Shown: positions 16,916 to 24,542 of the stretch, in pieces | Layout of the letters: each line of letters begins with the position of its first letter | Numbering within the stretch: the stretch's first letter is position 1 | NCBI RefSeq assembly: GCF_000526415.1 | Contig: NZ_JAGA01000004.1 | Coordinates: 1-64,000 of the forward strand | Source: Kallotenue papyrolyticum | Lineage (GTDB): Bacteria; Chloroflexota; Chloroflexia; Chloroflexales; Kallotenuaceae | DNA length: 64,000 bases | Direction: 5' to 3' | Translations under genes and position numbers: made by a program | The notes under the pieces: generated by a model | Told to the model about the DNA's origin: nothing | Seen by the model: the letters and a program-made list of their open reading frames with translations, nothing else | The model's database searches: none

Positions 16916-16943
16916 GTAGGGGCAGCCCTTGCGGCTACCCTAC
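16916..16943. terminator. Hairpin between convergent rlmN and trpB
   Basis: GTAGGG pairs with CCCTAC and AGCC with GGCT in an imperfect 28-base hairpin, near the middle of the gap between the two convergent stops. There is no T-run, so the terminator role is tentative. A second GTAGGGGC copy lies at about 16823. Confidence 0.4.
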
Positions 16944-16967
16944 CCCGACAGCGGCGGCTCCGCGCGG

Positions 16968-18158
16968 CTAGCCGTCCAGCTGCGTGCCCAACTGTTCGGC
17001 GACGGTGAAGATGTCCTTATCGCCGCGCCCCGAAAGGTTGACCAGCACCGTCTGATCCGGGCGCATCCTGGGCGCGCGCTTGAGCGCTTCGGCCACGGCA
17101 TGGGCCGACTCCAGCGCCGGAATGATCCCCTCGGTGCGGCACAGTGTTTGGAAGGCATCCAACGCTTCCTGATCGGTGGCGTAGGTGTAGCTGGCGCGTC
17201 CCTGATCGTGCAGCAGAGCGTGTTCCGGCCCGACCGAGGCATAGTCCAAGCCCGCCGACACTGAGTGCGTCAGGGCGATCTGACCGTCCTCGTCCTGCAG
17301 CACGTAGGAGTAGGTCCCCTGCAACACCCCGGGCGTGCCACCGGCGAAGCGCGCTGCGTGCTTGCCGCTGGCGATCCCCAAACCACCGGCCTCTACGCCC
17401 ACGAGCGCCACCTCGGCATCGTGCAGAAAGGCATGGAAGATGCCGATCGCGTTGGAGCCACCGCCCACGCAGGCGATGACCACATCGGGCAGTCGTCCCG
17501 TCTGCGCCAGCATCTGCTGCCGTGCTTCGCGCCCGATCACCGCCTGAAAATCACGCACCATGGTGGGATAGGGATGCGGTCCCAGCGCCGAACCGAGCAG
17601 GTAGTAGGAGTCGGGATGGGTCACCCAATCGCGCATCGCCTCATTGATCGCGTCCTTAAGCGTGCGCGAGCCGGTGTCCACGCCGCGCACCTCGGCGCCC
17701 AGCAGGCGCATGCGGAAGACATTGGGCCGCTGCCGGGCCATGTCTTCGGTACCCATGTACACCACGCACTCCAGCCCCAGCAAGGCGCAGACGGTGGCGG
17801 TGGCGACGCCGTGTTGGCCGGCGCCGGTCTCGGCGATCACACGGCGCTTGCCCATGCGTTTGGCCAGCAGACCCTGGCCCAGGGCATTGTTGATCTTGTG
17901 CGCACCGGTGTGGGCCAGATCTTCGCGCTTGAGGAAGATCTGCGCACCGCCACAGTGCTCGGTGAGCCGCCGCGCAAAGGTCAGCGGCGTGGGCCGCCCG
18001 GTGTAGGTGCGCTGCAGATGATCCAGCTCGGCCAGAAAGGCCGGATCGGCCTGGGCCTCGGCATAGGCCCGCTGCAATTCAAGAATCGCCGGCATCAATG
18101 TTTCCGGCACATAGGTTCCGCCGTAGGGACCGAAGCGTCCGCTCGCTAGCTGCGTCAT
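16968..18158 (-). CDS. trpB: Tryptophan synthase beta subunit
   Basis: PLP enzyme that condenses indole with serine to make tryptophan. The 396-residue product has the PLP lysine in [19 protein letters not shown], the substrate loop [19 protein letters not shown], the phosphate-binding GGGSNAIG, and the C-terminal [11 protein letters not shown]. It is of the standard TrpB1 type. No trpA is adjacent; glcD lies 34 bases upstream on the same strand. A TGCTATAAT box overlapping the glcD stop suggests trpB also has its own promoter. Confidence 0.96.
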   Translation of the reverse strand: MTQLASGRFGPYGGTYVPETLMPAILELQRAYAEAQADPAFLAELDHLQRTYTGRPTPLTFARRLTEHCGGAQIFLKREDLAHTGAHKINNALGQGLLAKRMGKRRVIAETGAGQHGVATATVCALLGLECVVYMGTEDMARQRPNVFRMRLLGAEVRGVDTGSRTLKDAINEAMRDWVTHPDSYYLLGSALGPHPYPTMVRDFQAVIGREARQQMLAQTGRLPDVVIACVGGGSNAIGIFHAFLHDAEVALVGVEAGGLGIASGKHAARFAGGTPGVLQGTYSYVLQDEDGQIALTHSVSAGLDYASVGPEHALLHDQGRASYTYATDQEALDAFQTLCRTEGIIPALESAHAVAEALKRAPRMRPDQTVLVNLSGRGDKDIFTVAEQLGTQLDG

Positions 18159-18191
18159 GGCATGATCCTTTGCTGCACCCGCGCTGCGGGC

Positions 18192-18200
18192 ATTATAGCA
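18192..18200 (-). promoter_or_regulatory. Extended -10 promoter of trpB
   Basis: Minus-strand TGCTATAAT, a perfect extended -10, lies 34 bases before the trpB ATG and overlaps the glcD stop codon. Confidence 0.55.
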
Positions 18201-19596
18201 AGCCCGGCGCGTCCGCGTCGGGCAGCAGCTTGCCGGGATTGAGCAGGTCCTGCGGATCGAGCAGGCGCTTGAGCTGACGCATCAGCGTCAGCACCTCCGC
18301 ACCAACCGCTGTCGCCAGGAAGGGCCGTTTGAGTAGGCCGATGCCATGCTCACCCGACAGGGTACCGCCCAGCTCCAGGGCCGCCGCGACGATCTGGCGC
18401 TCGGCTTCGGCGGCGCGCGCAGCCTGATCGGCATCGCGCACGTCAAAGGCGATCAGCGGATGGAGGTTGCCATCGCCGAAGTGGCCGCAGACGGCGATCG
18501 GCAGGCCGGTGGTGGCCGCGATGGCTTCGACGCGCGCCACCATCTCCGAAATGCGCGAGCGCGGTACCACCGTATCCTCCACGCGGAAGCTCGGTGCGGC
18601 GGCTTCCAGGGCATAGTGCACGCTGCGGCGCATGCGCCAGAGCCGCGCGCGCGATTCATCGTCGCTCGCGATCTCGATGGCAAAACCGCCCTGCGCGGCG
18701 CACAGGTTCGCCGCGCGCTCCAGCTCGGCAGCCAGCGCTGCGGGGGCGTTGCCGTCCTGCTCGATGATCACCAGCGCGCCGGCCTCCACCGGCACCTCGG
18801 CGCCGAGATAGGCGCGCACCATGCGCAGGGTGGTGCGATCCATCAGCTCCAGCGCGCAGGGCAGACTGCCACTGTGGAGCACGGCGTCCACCGCGGCGCT
18901 GGCCGCCGCCAGCGAAGGAAACAACGCCGTCAGCGTAGCGCGGTAGCCCGGCCGCGGGATCAGGCGCAGGATCACCTCGGTAACAATGCCCAACGTGCCT
19001 TCCGAACCGATGAAGAGCTGCTTCAGATCGTAGCCGACGGCCTGCTTGTGGGTCTGGCCGCCCAGCCGCAGTACGCGTCCATCGGCCAGCACCACGGTCA
19101 TGCCCAGCACGTAGTGGCGTGTCACACCATACTTCAGCGCACGCGGTCCGCCGGCGTTGGTGGCGACATTACCGCCGATGGTGCACTCGGCCAGACTGGC
19201 CGGATCGGGCGGGTAGAACAGACCCCGCGCTTCGACCGCGGCCTGCAGATCGCCGGTGCGCACGCCGGCTTCCACCGTTGCGGTCATGGCTGGGGCATCG
19301 ATCTCCAGGATGCGGTTCATGCGCGCCAGGCTGAGCACGAGACCACCCCGCGCCGGCACGGCGCCGCCGGCGACGCCGGTGCCGCTGCCACGCGTGATGA
19401 TCGGCAGGCTATGCGCCGCGGCGATGCGGACAACCGTCGCCACCTCGTCCGTCGAGCACGGCTCAACCACCAGATCGGGGCGCCCGGGCTGGAGCGTTGC
19501 ATCGCTGCTCCACGGCTCCAGGTCCGCCGTGCGCAGGCGATCGGGCGGCAAGTGCGCGGCCAGTGCAGCGCGTACCGCAGCGAGGGCCAGCAGCAT
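18193..19596 (-). CDS. FAD-linked oxidase, glycolate oxidase subunit GlcD-like
   Basis: Flavoprotein oxidising a 2-hydroxyacid such as glycolate or D-lactate. The 467-residue product has the FAD_binding_4 core ([21 protein letters not shown], then [20 protein letters not shown] and [13 protein letters not shown]). It has the C-terminal substrate/flavin motifs [12 protein letters not shown] and [14 protein letters not shown]. The ATG at 19596 is preferred because AGGGAGAGG lies about nine bases upstream; a start at 19662 would overlap pepF. No GlcE or GlcF partner is next to it. Confidence 0.88.
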   Translation of the reverse strand: MLLALAAVRAALAAHLPPDRLRTADLEPWSSDATLQPGRPDLVVEPCSTDEVATVVRIAAAHSLPIITRGSGTGVAGGAVPARGGLVLSLARMNRILEIDAPAMTATVEAGVRTGDLQAAVEARGLFYPPDPASLAECTIGGNVATNAGGPRALKYGVTRHYVLGMTVVLADGRVLRLGGQTHKQAVGYDLKQLFIGSEGTLGIVTEVILRLIPRPGYRATLTALFPSLAAASAAVDAVLHSGSLPCALELMDRTTLRMVRAYLGAEVPVEAGALVIIEQDGNAPAALAAELERAANLCAAQGGFAIEIASDDESRARLWRMRRSVHYALEAAAPSFRVEDTVVPRSRISEMVARVEAIAATTGLPIAVCGHFGDGNLHPLIAFDVRDADQAARAAEAERQIVAAALELGGTLSGEHGIGLLKRPFLATAVGAEVLTLMRQLKRLLDPQDLLNPGKLLPDADAPGLL

Positions 19597-19606
19597 AGCT
19601 GCTTGC

Positions 19607-19647
19607 CTCTCCCTGCGTTGGGAGAGCGGCGGCGCGCAACCGCCGCC
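19607..19647 (-). promoter_or_regulatory. Tandem hairpins over the glcD ribosome site
   Basis: Two perfect 7-bp hairpins sit back to back in the pepF-glcD gap. On the plus strand they read CTCTCCC-TGCGTT-GGGAGAG (19607-19626) and GGCGGCG-CGCAAC-CGCCGCC (19628-19647). On the mRNA the glcD Shine-Dalgarno lies inside the downstream arm of the second hairpin, so it could be masked. A short repeat element is the alternative. Confidence 0.45.
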
Positions 19648-19664
19648 CTCCACGAGCGCCACGG

Positions 19665-21497
19665 TTAATTGCGCCGTTCGGCGTCGGCCTCATCCGCCAG
19701 GCGCTCCATCTCGGCGACCAGCTCGCCAAAGTAGGCGCAGGCCTGCGCCACCGGTTCGGGTGCGGTCATGTCCACACCCGCATCGCGCAACAGCTCGATC
19801 GACGTCTTGGAGCTGCCGCCGCTCAGGAAGCGCAGATAGCGCTCCACAGCGGGCTGACCTTCGTTCAGGATCTGGCGCGCCAGGGCCATCGAGGCCGAGA
19901 TGCCGGTGGCGTACTGATAGACATAGAAGGTCATATAGAAGTGCGGGATACGCATCCACTCGCGCGCGATCAGCTCGTCCACAACCATGTCGGGGCCGTA
20001 GTAGCGCTGGTTGAGATCGTAGTAGAGTGCATTGAACTCGTCAGCGGTCAGCGCCGCGCCCGCCTCCATGCGCCGATAGATCTCGTACTCGAACTCGGCG
20101 AACATGGTCTGGCGAAAGAGCGTGCCGCGCAGGGTTTCAAGCTGATGGTTGATCAGGTGCATGCGCAGCGCGCGATCATCGGTGGCCTTGAGTAGATGAT
20201 CGACCAACAGCGCTTCGTTGAGCGTAGAGGCTACTTCAGCCACGAAGATGGTGTAGCTGCCATAGACGTAGGGCTGCGTGCGACGCGTGAAATAGGAGTG
20301 CAGCGAGTGGCCTAGCTCGTGCGCCAGGGTGAAGACGTTGTCCAGCGACTGCTGATAGTTCATCAGGATGAAAGGCTGGGTGGTGTAAGCGCCCCAGCTA
20401 AACGCGCCTGAGCGCTTGCCCTGGTTCTCGTACACGTCCACCCAGCGCCCCTCATACAGCCCGTAGCGCGTCGCCGCCAGGTAGCTCTCGCCCAGCGGCT
20501 GCAGACCGGCCAGCACCATCTCGCGCGCCTGATCGTAGCTGTACTTGTAGTCCACGTCCGGCACCAGCGGCGTGTAGAGGTCGTACATGTGCAGCTCGTC
20601 CACACCCAGCAGGCGGCGGCGCAGGCGCATGTAGCGGTGCAGATGCTCCAGGTTGGCGTTGACGGTGTCGATCAGGTTGGTATAGACCGCGACCGGAATG
20701 GCGTTGGCGTCGAGCGCCATGTGCAGCGTTGACTCGTAGTTGCGGGCGCGCGCATAAAAGATCTGGCTGCGGATGTGACCGGCCAGCGCGGTGCCCAGCG
20801 TGTTGGCATAGCGACCATAGGTGGTGTACAGCGCCTCAAAGGCGGCCTGGCGCACCTCGCGCTTGCGGCTTTCCATGAACACCGGAATGAAGCGTCCGTG
20901 CGTCAGCTCGACGTCGTTGCCATGCTCATCCTTGAGCACCGGAAACTTCAGGTCGGCATTGATAAACATTTCGTAAATCGACTCGGGCGAGCGCGCAATC
21001 TCGCGCGCCGAGGCCAACAGCGCCTCGACCTCTGCTGAGCGAATATGCGCGCGCTGCCGACGCAGCTCACTCAAGGCATGGCGATACAGCTCCAAGCCGG
21101 GCGCCTGGCGGTAAAACTCCTCCATGCGCTCATCGGGAATAGCGATGATCTCCGGATCGAAGAAGGCGATCGCCGCGCCGAAGCGCGCAGCCAGCGCCGC
21201 GACGCGATCGGCCATCGCCTGGTAGCGCGCGTTGCTCAGGTCCTCGGCCTGGCGCAGATGCGCATAGACATAGACCTGCTCCAGCAGCTTGGCGGCCTCG
21301 TCGCGCTGTTGCAGCGCACGTAGCAAGGTTTCACCGCTGTGGCCCAACGTGCCCGCCAGTTGCTGCAACTCCGGCATCCACGCCTCGATGCGCTTGAAGT
21401 CTTGCTCCCACTGCTCGTCAGACTGATAGACGCTTTCGAGGTTCCAGGTATATTCACGCGGAACTTCGCTGCGTTTGGGAAGCGTCGCAACGCTCAT
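19665..21497 (-). CDS. pepF: Oligoendopeptidase F (M3 family)
   Basis: Cytoplasmic zinc peptidase cutting oligopeptides. The 610-residue product matches the M3B length and has the zinc site FTLAHELGHSLHSYF at about residue 385, with the downstream glutamate helix IFVAEVASTLNEALL. The N-terminal PREYTWNLESVYQSDEQWE is typical of PepF. AAGGAGT precedes the ATG. It heads a minus-strand run pepF-glcD-trpB. Confidence 0.93.
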   Translation of the reverse strand: MSVATLPKRSEVPREYTWNLESVYQSDEQWEQDFKRIEAWMPELQQLAGTLGHSGETLLRALQQRDEAAKLLEQVYVYAHLRQAEDLSNARYQAMADRVAALAARFGAAIAFFDPEIIAIPDERMEEFYRQAPGLELYRHALSELRRQRAHIRSAEVEALLASAREIARSPESIYEMFINADLKFPVLKDEHGNDVELTHGRFIPVFMESRKREVRQAAFEALYTTYGRYANTLGTALAGHIRSQIFYARARNYESTLHMALDANAIPVAVYTNLIDTVNANLEHLHRYMRLRRRLLGVDELHMYDLYTPLVPDVDYKYSYDQAREMVLAGLQPLGESYLAATRYGLYEGRWVDVYENQGKRSGAFSWGAYTTQPFILMNYQQSLDNVFTLAHELGHSLHSYFTRRTQPYVYGSYTIFVAEVASTLNEALLVDHLLKATDDRALRMHLINHQLETLRGTLFRQTMFAEFEYEIYRRMEAGAALTADEFNALYYDLNQRYYGPDMVVDELIAREWMRIPHFYMTFYVYQYATGISASMALARQILNEGQPAVERYLRFLSGGSSKTSIELLRDAGVDMTAPEPVAQACAYFGELVAEMERLADEADAERRN

Positions 21498-21542
21498 ACT
21501 GCACTCCTTTGATCATTTTGGCATATCAAGATACGCCTGTCA

Positions 21543-21548
21543 TTGTAC
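21543..21548 (-). promoter_or_regulatory. -10 box of pepF
   Basis: Minus-strand TACAAT lies about 45 bases upstream of the pepF ATG. It has no TG extension; a TTGTCT 19 bases upstream is a possible -35. Confidence 0.4.
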
Positions 21549-21584
21549 ACCAGTGAGCGGGTAGAGAGACAAGGGGGATGAAGC

Positions 21585-22215
21585 AGCGTGCGCCAGCATG
21601 GCTGGCACGCCGAAAGGGGGTTTTGGAGTGCGCCAGCCACCCGCGGGCTCTGCATGAGCCCAACGGTACCCACCCACAACCTCGGGGCCGACTGGCGCCC
21701 GCACGTCGAAAGCGTCTTGGAGTGCGCCAGCCATGCTGGCGCGCCACGCGCAGCGGGGCAGCTGCGTTATGGTGGCACCAGTTCCGCCGGCGTTGCGGGA
21801 GCATGGCTCCCGCACTCCAAAAAGCGGCGCGCGGAGCGCTCGCCAGCCAACCACGGGCTCCGCATCAGCCCGACGGTACCCACCCACAACCGCGAGGCCG
21901 ACTGGCGCCCCCACGTCGAAAGCGTCTTGGAGTGCGCCAGCCATGCTGGCGCGGCGCGCGCGCATTGCGCGCCAGGCAGCCGTTGGATGGTGACCACTTC
22001 GGTCGGTGGCCAGCAGACCAGTCACTGTGGCCTGCGCCCGCGGTGCGGGCGCGCGGGAGCATGGCTCCCGCACTCCAAAAAGCGGCGCGCGCGGAGCGCT
22101 CGCCATCCACCCGCGGGCTCCGCATCAGCCCGACGGTACCCACCCACAACCGCGGGGACGACTGGCGCCGGCGCCGCCAGCGCCGCGGGAGCACGGCTCC
22201 CGCACGCCAAAAAGC
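21585..22215. repeat. Hairpin-repeat cluster B
   Basis: The roughly 700-base gap between pepF and the phosphoesterase holds no gene. It contains alternating hairpins GCGCCAGCCATGCTGGCGC preceded by CTTGGAGT (about 21716-21742 and 21926-21952) and GCGGGAGCATGGCTCCCGC followed by ACTCCAAAA (about 21796-21822 and 22053-22080; decayed copy 22185-22211), plus further partial copies near 21590-21635. Between them a linker of about 100 bases (GGGCTCCGCATCAGCCC, GGTACCCACCCACAACC, CGACTGGCGCC) recurs at about 21642, 21851 and 22111, with very few differences between the first two copies. Confidence 0.88.
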
Positions 22216-22254
22216 TCCGCCGCGGGAACACGGCGCCCACACCCCCAAACTCCC

Positions 22255-22995
22255 TCACCCGGGATAGCTCCGCTCGCGCACGTGGCCAGCTTCATCCACG
22301 ATCAGCGAGGGCACGAAGTTGAGATAGTCGCACGCGGTGAGATGGTAGCGCACGCCGTCGCGCTCGCCCTGCACCGCTGCGTTCCAGTCGGCGCGACGAT
22401 GGAGATGGCCATACACGCAGAAAGCCGCTCCCGCCGCAGCGATCAGCTCGGCGAAGCGCGTCGGACGACCGTCCGGCAAGAAGGGCGGATAGTGCAGCAG
22501 TACGCCGATGCGCCGCTGGCCCTCGCTGAGGCGCTGCGCAGCGGCCAGGGCGCGCTCCAGCCGACCCAGTTCGCGCCGGTAGATGCGCTCATCAGTAGCG
22601 GGATTATAGGTGGGTTGCTCTGGCGTGACCCAGCCGCGCGTGCCGCAGAAGACCCAGTCGCCATGCGCCACGGCATCGGCTTCGACCAACAGCATCCCCG
22701 CCGGTAGCTCGGCGCGGCGTTTGCGGGCATAATCCCACCAGTAGTCGTGGTTGCCCTTGGTCAAGACTTTGAGACCGGGCAACGCGCCGATCCAGCGCAG
22801 ATCGACCAGCGCCTCGGGCAGTTTCATGGCCCAGGAGGTATCGCCCGCCAGCAGGACCACGTCCTCCGGCGCCACCAAGCGCTGCCAGGCCGTAGCAATG
22901 CGCTGCGGATGATCGCGCCAGCGATCACCGAAGATATCCATCGGCTTGGGCGCAGCAAACGAAAGATGCAGATCGGCAATCGCCCAGATACGCAT
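22255..22995 (-). CDS. Calcineurin-like metallophosphoesterase
   Basis: Binuclear metal phosphoesterase of 246 residues. The ligands are visible as IADLHLS (residues 5-11), LAGDTSWAMKL, LTKGNHDYWW and CVYGHLHRRADWN. It resembles the bacterial YkuE/UPF-type phosphohydrolases, with unknown substrate. The start MRIWAIADLHL at 22995 places the metal site at the usual position. A TGCTACAAT promoter box ends only six bases upstream and there is no ribosome site, so the transcript may be leaderless. Confidence 0.88.
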   Translation of the reverse strand: MRIWAIADLHLSFAAPKPMDIFGDRWRDHPQRIATAWQRLVAPEDVVLLAGDTSWAMKLPEALVDLRWIGALPGLKVLTKGNHDYWWDYARKRRAELPAGMLLVEADAVAHGDWVFCGTRGWVTPEQPTYNPATDERIYRRELGRLERALAAAQRLSEGQRRIGVLLHYPPFLPDGRPTRFAELIAAAGAAFCVYGHLHRRADWNAAVQGERDGVRYHLTACDYLNFVPSLIVDEAGHVRERSYPG

Positions 22996-23001
22996 AGGCG
23001 C

Positions 23002-23010
23002 ATTGTAGCA
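23002..23010 (-). promoter_or_regulatory. Extended -10 promoter, probably leaderless
   Basis: Minus-strand TGCTACAAT with only six bases between it and the phosphoesterase ATG at 22995. Confidence 0.5.
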
Positions 23011-23148
23011 GACGCCCAGCGCCCGGCCATGAACCTTGCGCGGAGACCTCAGCGTCGCCACCCAACATCGCTGCCCGCCGGTCACTTCTTTCCGGCGCGT
23101 CCGAGAGAGACATAGGCGCGTCTTCGCAGCCCATTGGTGCACGACCCC

Positions 23149-23177
23149 TTCACCCGATCGCCAGGACGTGGTACACT
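23149..23177 (+). promoter_or_regulatory. Promoter of the T-box leader
   Basis: TTCACC, a 17-base spacer, then TACACT with the TG extension (TGGTACACT, 23169-23177). The predicted start near 23184 is just before T-box stem I. Confidence 0.65.
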
Positions 23178-23183
23178 TACGGT

Positions 23184-23451
23184 TGCAAAGCAATGCGTGA
23201 GAGTAGTAGGCGCGACCTGTTCAGAGAGCGGCTGGGTGGTGCGAAGCCGCGCCCATGCGCCGAACTCGCTCACGGGCAGCGCCGGTGAACGATGCAGTAG
23301 TCGGCGACGGGCTCCGCCCGTTACAGCGGCCAGAGTGAGTGTCCGCGACGGCGCGGTGATTTCCTTGTCCGGCGATCCCGTCGCATGGCACTAACCAGGG
23401 TGGTACCGCGGAGCCTGCCTTCGTCCCTGAGAGGGACGAAGGTTTTTTGAT
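23184..23451 (+). promoter_or_regulatory. T-box leader, leucine (CUC) specifier
   Basis: tRNA-sensing leader. In stem I, CGTGAG (23196-23201) pairs with CTCACG (23269-23274) and GGCGC (23209-23213) with GCGCC (23257-23261). They enclose a specifier loop with AGTAGTA on one side and GAACTCG on the other. By analogy with known T-boxes the codon is CTC, leucine, followed by the usual purine. The T-box proper, AGGGTGGTACCGCG, is at about 23397-23410, with the UGGN bulge that binds uncharged tRNA ends. The terminator follows. The downstream genes are the ARH-fold gene and then leuS, which supports the leucine reading. Confidence 0.92.
23418..23448 (+). terminator. T-box intrinsic terminator
   Basis: CCTTCGTCCC pairs with GGGACGAAGG (11-bp class stem, loop TGAGA) and is followed by six Ts. 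Uncharged tRNA-Leu would favour the alternative antiterminator with the T-box sequence. Confidence 0.92.
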
Positions 23452-23506
23452 CGCCGGCAAGGCGCGATCGGCCTGGCGCTGCTGCATTGGCCAGGAGGAA
23501 GCATAC

Positions 23507-24451
23507 ATGGCGCTGACACAACCGTTTGTACGTGGCTGTCTGATCGGGCTAGCCGTTGGCGACGCGCTGGGCGGTCCGTTGCAGGGCATGGACCGCTTCG
23601 AGATCGCCCAGCGCTTCGGTGGCGGCGTGCGCTCGATGCTCGGCGGTGGACGGCTCAAACTGCGGCCCGGCGAGACCACCGCCGCCACCGCCATGGCGCG
23701 CCTGTTGGCGCGCAGCCTGGTCGAGCGCGAGCACTTCGATGCCAACGACGTCGCGGCACGTTACGTGGCCTGGCTGCGCACCAATCCCAAGGGCGTCGAG
23801 CCCACGATCCGGCTGGCGTTGCAGGCCTGGCGCGCCGGGCTCGCGCTGCCGCACGCTGCCCTGGGCGCGCATCGCCAGCTTGGTCACAGCGCCGGCAACG
23901 GCACGATCATGCGCTGCGCGCCGATCGCCCTGCGCTACGCCTACGACGAGCGCAGGCTGATCGATGCCTCGCGCGATGAGGCCTTGATCACCCACTTCGA
24001 TCCACGCGCCTGGACCGGCAGCGTGGCGCTCAACCTATTGATCGTCGCCCTGCTGCGCGAGATCCCGCTGCGCGAGGCACTCCATCGCGTTGCCGATCGC
24101 CTCCGACGCGAGCCGCGTGCAGCCCACGAACTCGCCGATATGCTGGAGACGCTTGCGCCGGAAACGCGCGCCGACGCACTCGGCACGAGCACCGCAGTGA
24201 GCGACACGTTGCGCGTGGCGCTGTGGGCGCTGCTGGCTCATGCCTCCTTCGAGGAGGCGGTGGTTGCCGCGGTCAACCTGGGCGGCGAGGCGGCGATCCA
24301 GGGCGCGGTCACCGGAGCGCTCGCCGGCGCGCGCTGGGGTTATGATGCCATCCCGCAGCGCTGGTTGGAACGGCTGCAGGAGCGCGACGAGCTGATCGAA
24401 CTCGCGGATCAGCTGCTCACCTTAGCAGAGCACGGTCGCGTGGTGATTTAA
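23507..24451 (+). CDS. ADP-ribosylglycohydrolase-fold protein lacking metal ligands
   Basis: 314-residue member of the DraG/ARH fold, recognised by RGCLIGLAVGDALGGP (9-24), GHSAGNGTIMRCAPIAL (126-142), DPRAWTGSVAL (166-176) and VNLGGEAAIQGAVTGALAGA (256-275). Active family members bind two Mg ions through a Glu after GDALGxP, a TDDT motif and a C-terminal DxDT. Here these are Q26, T58-A59-A60-T61 and E261-A262-A263-I264, so all the acidic ligand positions are replaced; I checked the last two sets in the DNA. It is therefore probably a pseudoenzyme. AGGAGG precedes the ATG. It is the first gene after the leucine T-box and lies 91 bases before leuS, so it should respond to leucine starvation. 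Confidence 0.85.
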   Translation: MALTQPFVRGCLIGLAVGDALGGPLQGMDRFEIAQRFGGGVRSMLGGGRLKLRPGETTAATAMARLLARSLVEREHFDANDVAARYVAWLRTNPKGVEPTIRLALQAWRAGLALPHAALGAHRQLGHSAGNGTIMRCAPIALRYAYDERRLIDASRDEALITHFDPRAWTGSVALNLLIVALLREIPLREALHRVADRLRREPRAAHELADMLETLAPETRADALGTSTAVSDTLRVALWALLAHASFEEAVVAAVNLGGEAAIQGAVTGALAGARWGYDAIPQRWLERLQERDELIELADQLLTLAEHGRVVI

Positions 24452-24453
24452 AA

Positions 24454-24518
24454 AACCACAGAGACACAGAGAACACGAAGAGCTAAGCACAACACTTAAT
24501 TCTCTGACCTCTGCGGTT
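24454..24518. repeat. Imperfect inverted repeat (CCACAGAGACACAGAG type)
   Basis: AACCACAGAGACACAGAGAA (24454-24473) is mirrored by TTCTCTGACCTCTGCGGTT (24500-24518), making a long imperfect hairpin between the ARH-fold gene and leuS. The AACCACAGAGACACAGAG phrase is a familiar dispersed intergenic sequence in many unrelated bacterial genomes. There is no T-run after it. Confidence 0.6.
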
Positions 24519-24542
24519 CACATACAACATGAGGAGCGAGGT

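Noticed and set aside
21585-22215. Repeat cluster B as a CRISPR array or insertion sequence
   Set aside because: Irregular spacing, the linkers are themselves repeated, and there is no transposase frame.
23262-23268. T-box specifier read as ACU (Thr) or another shifted codon
   Set aside because: The position relative to GAA and the closing stems, and the following purine, favour CTC; downstream leuS agrees.
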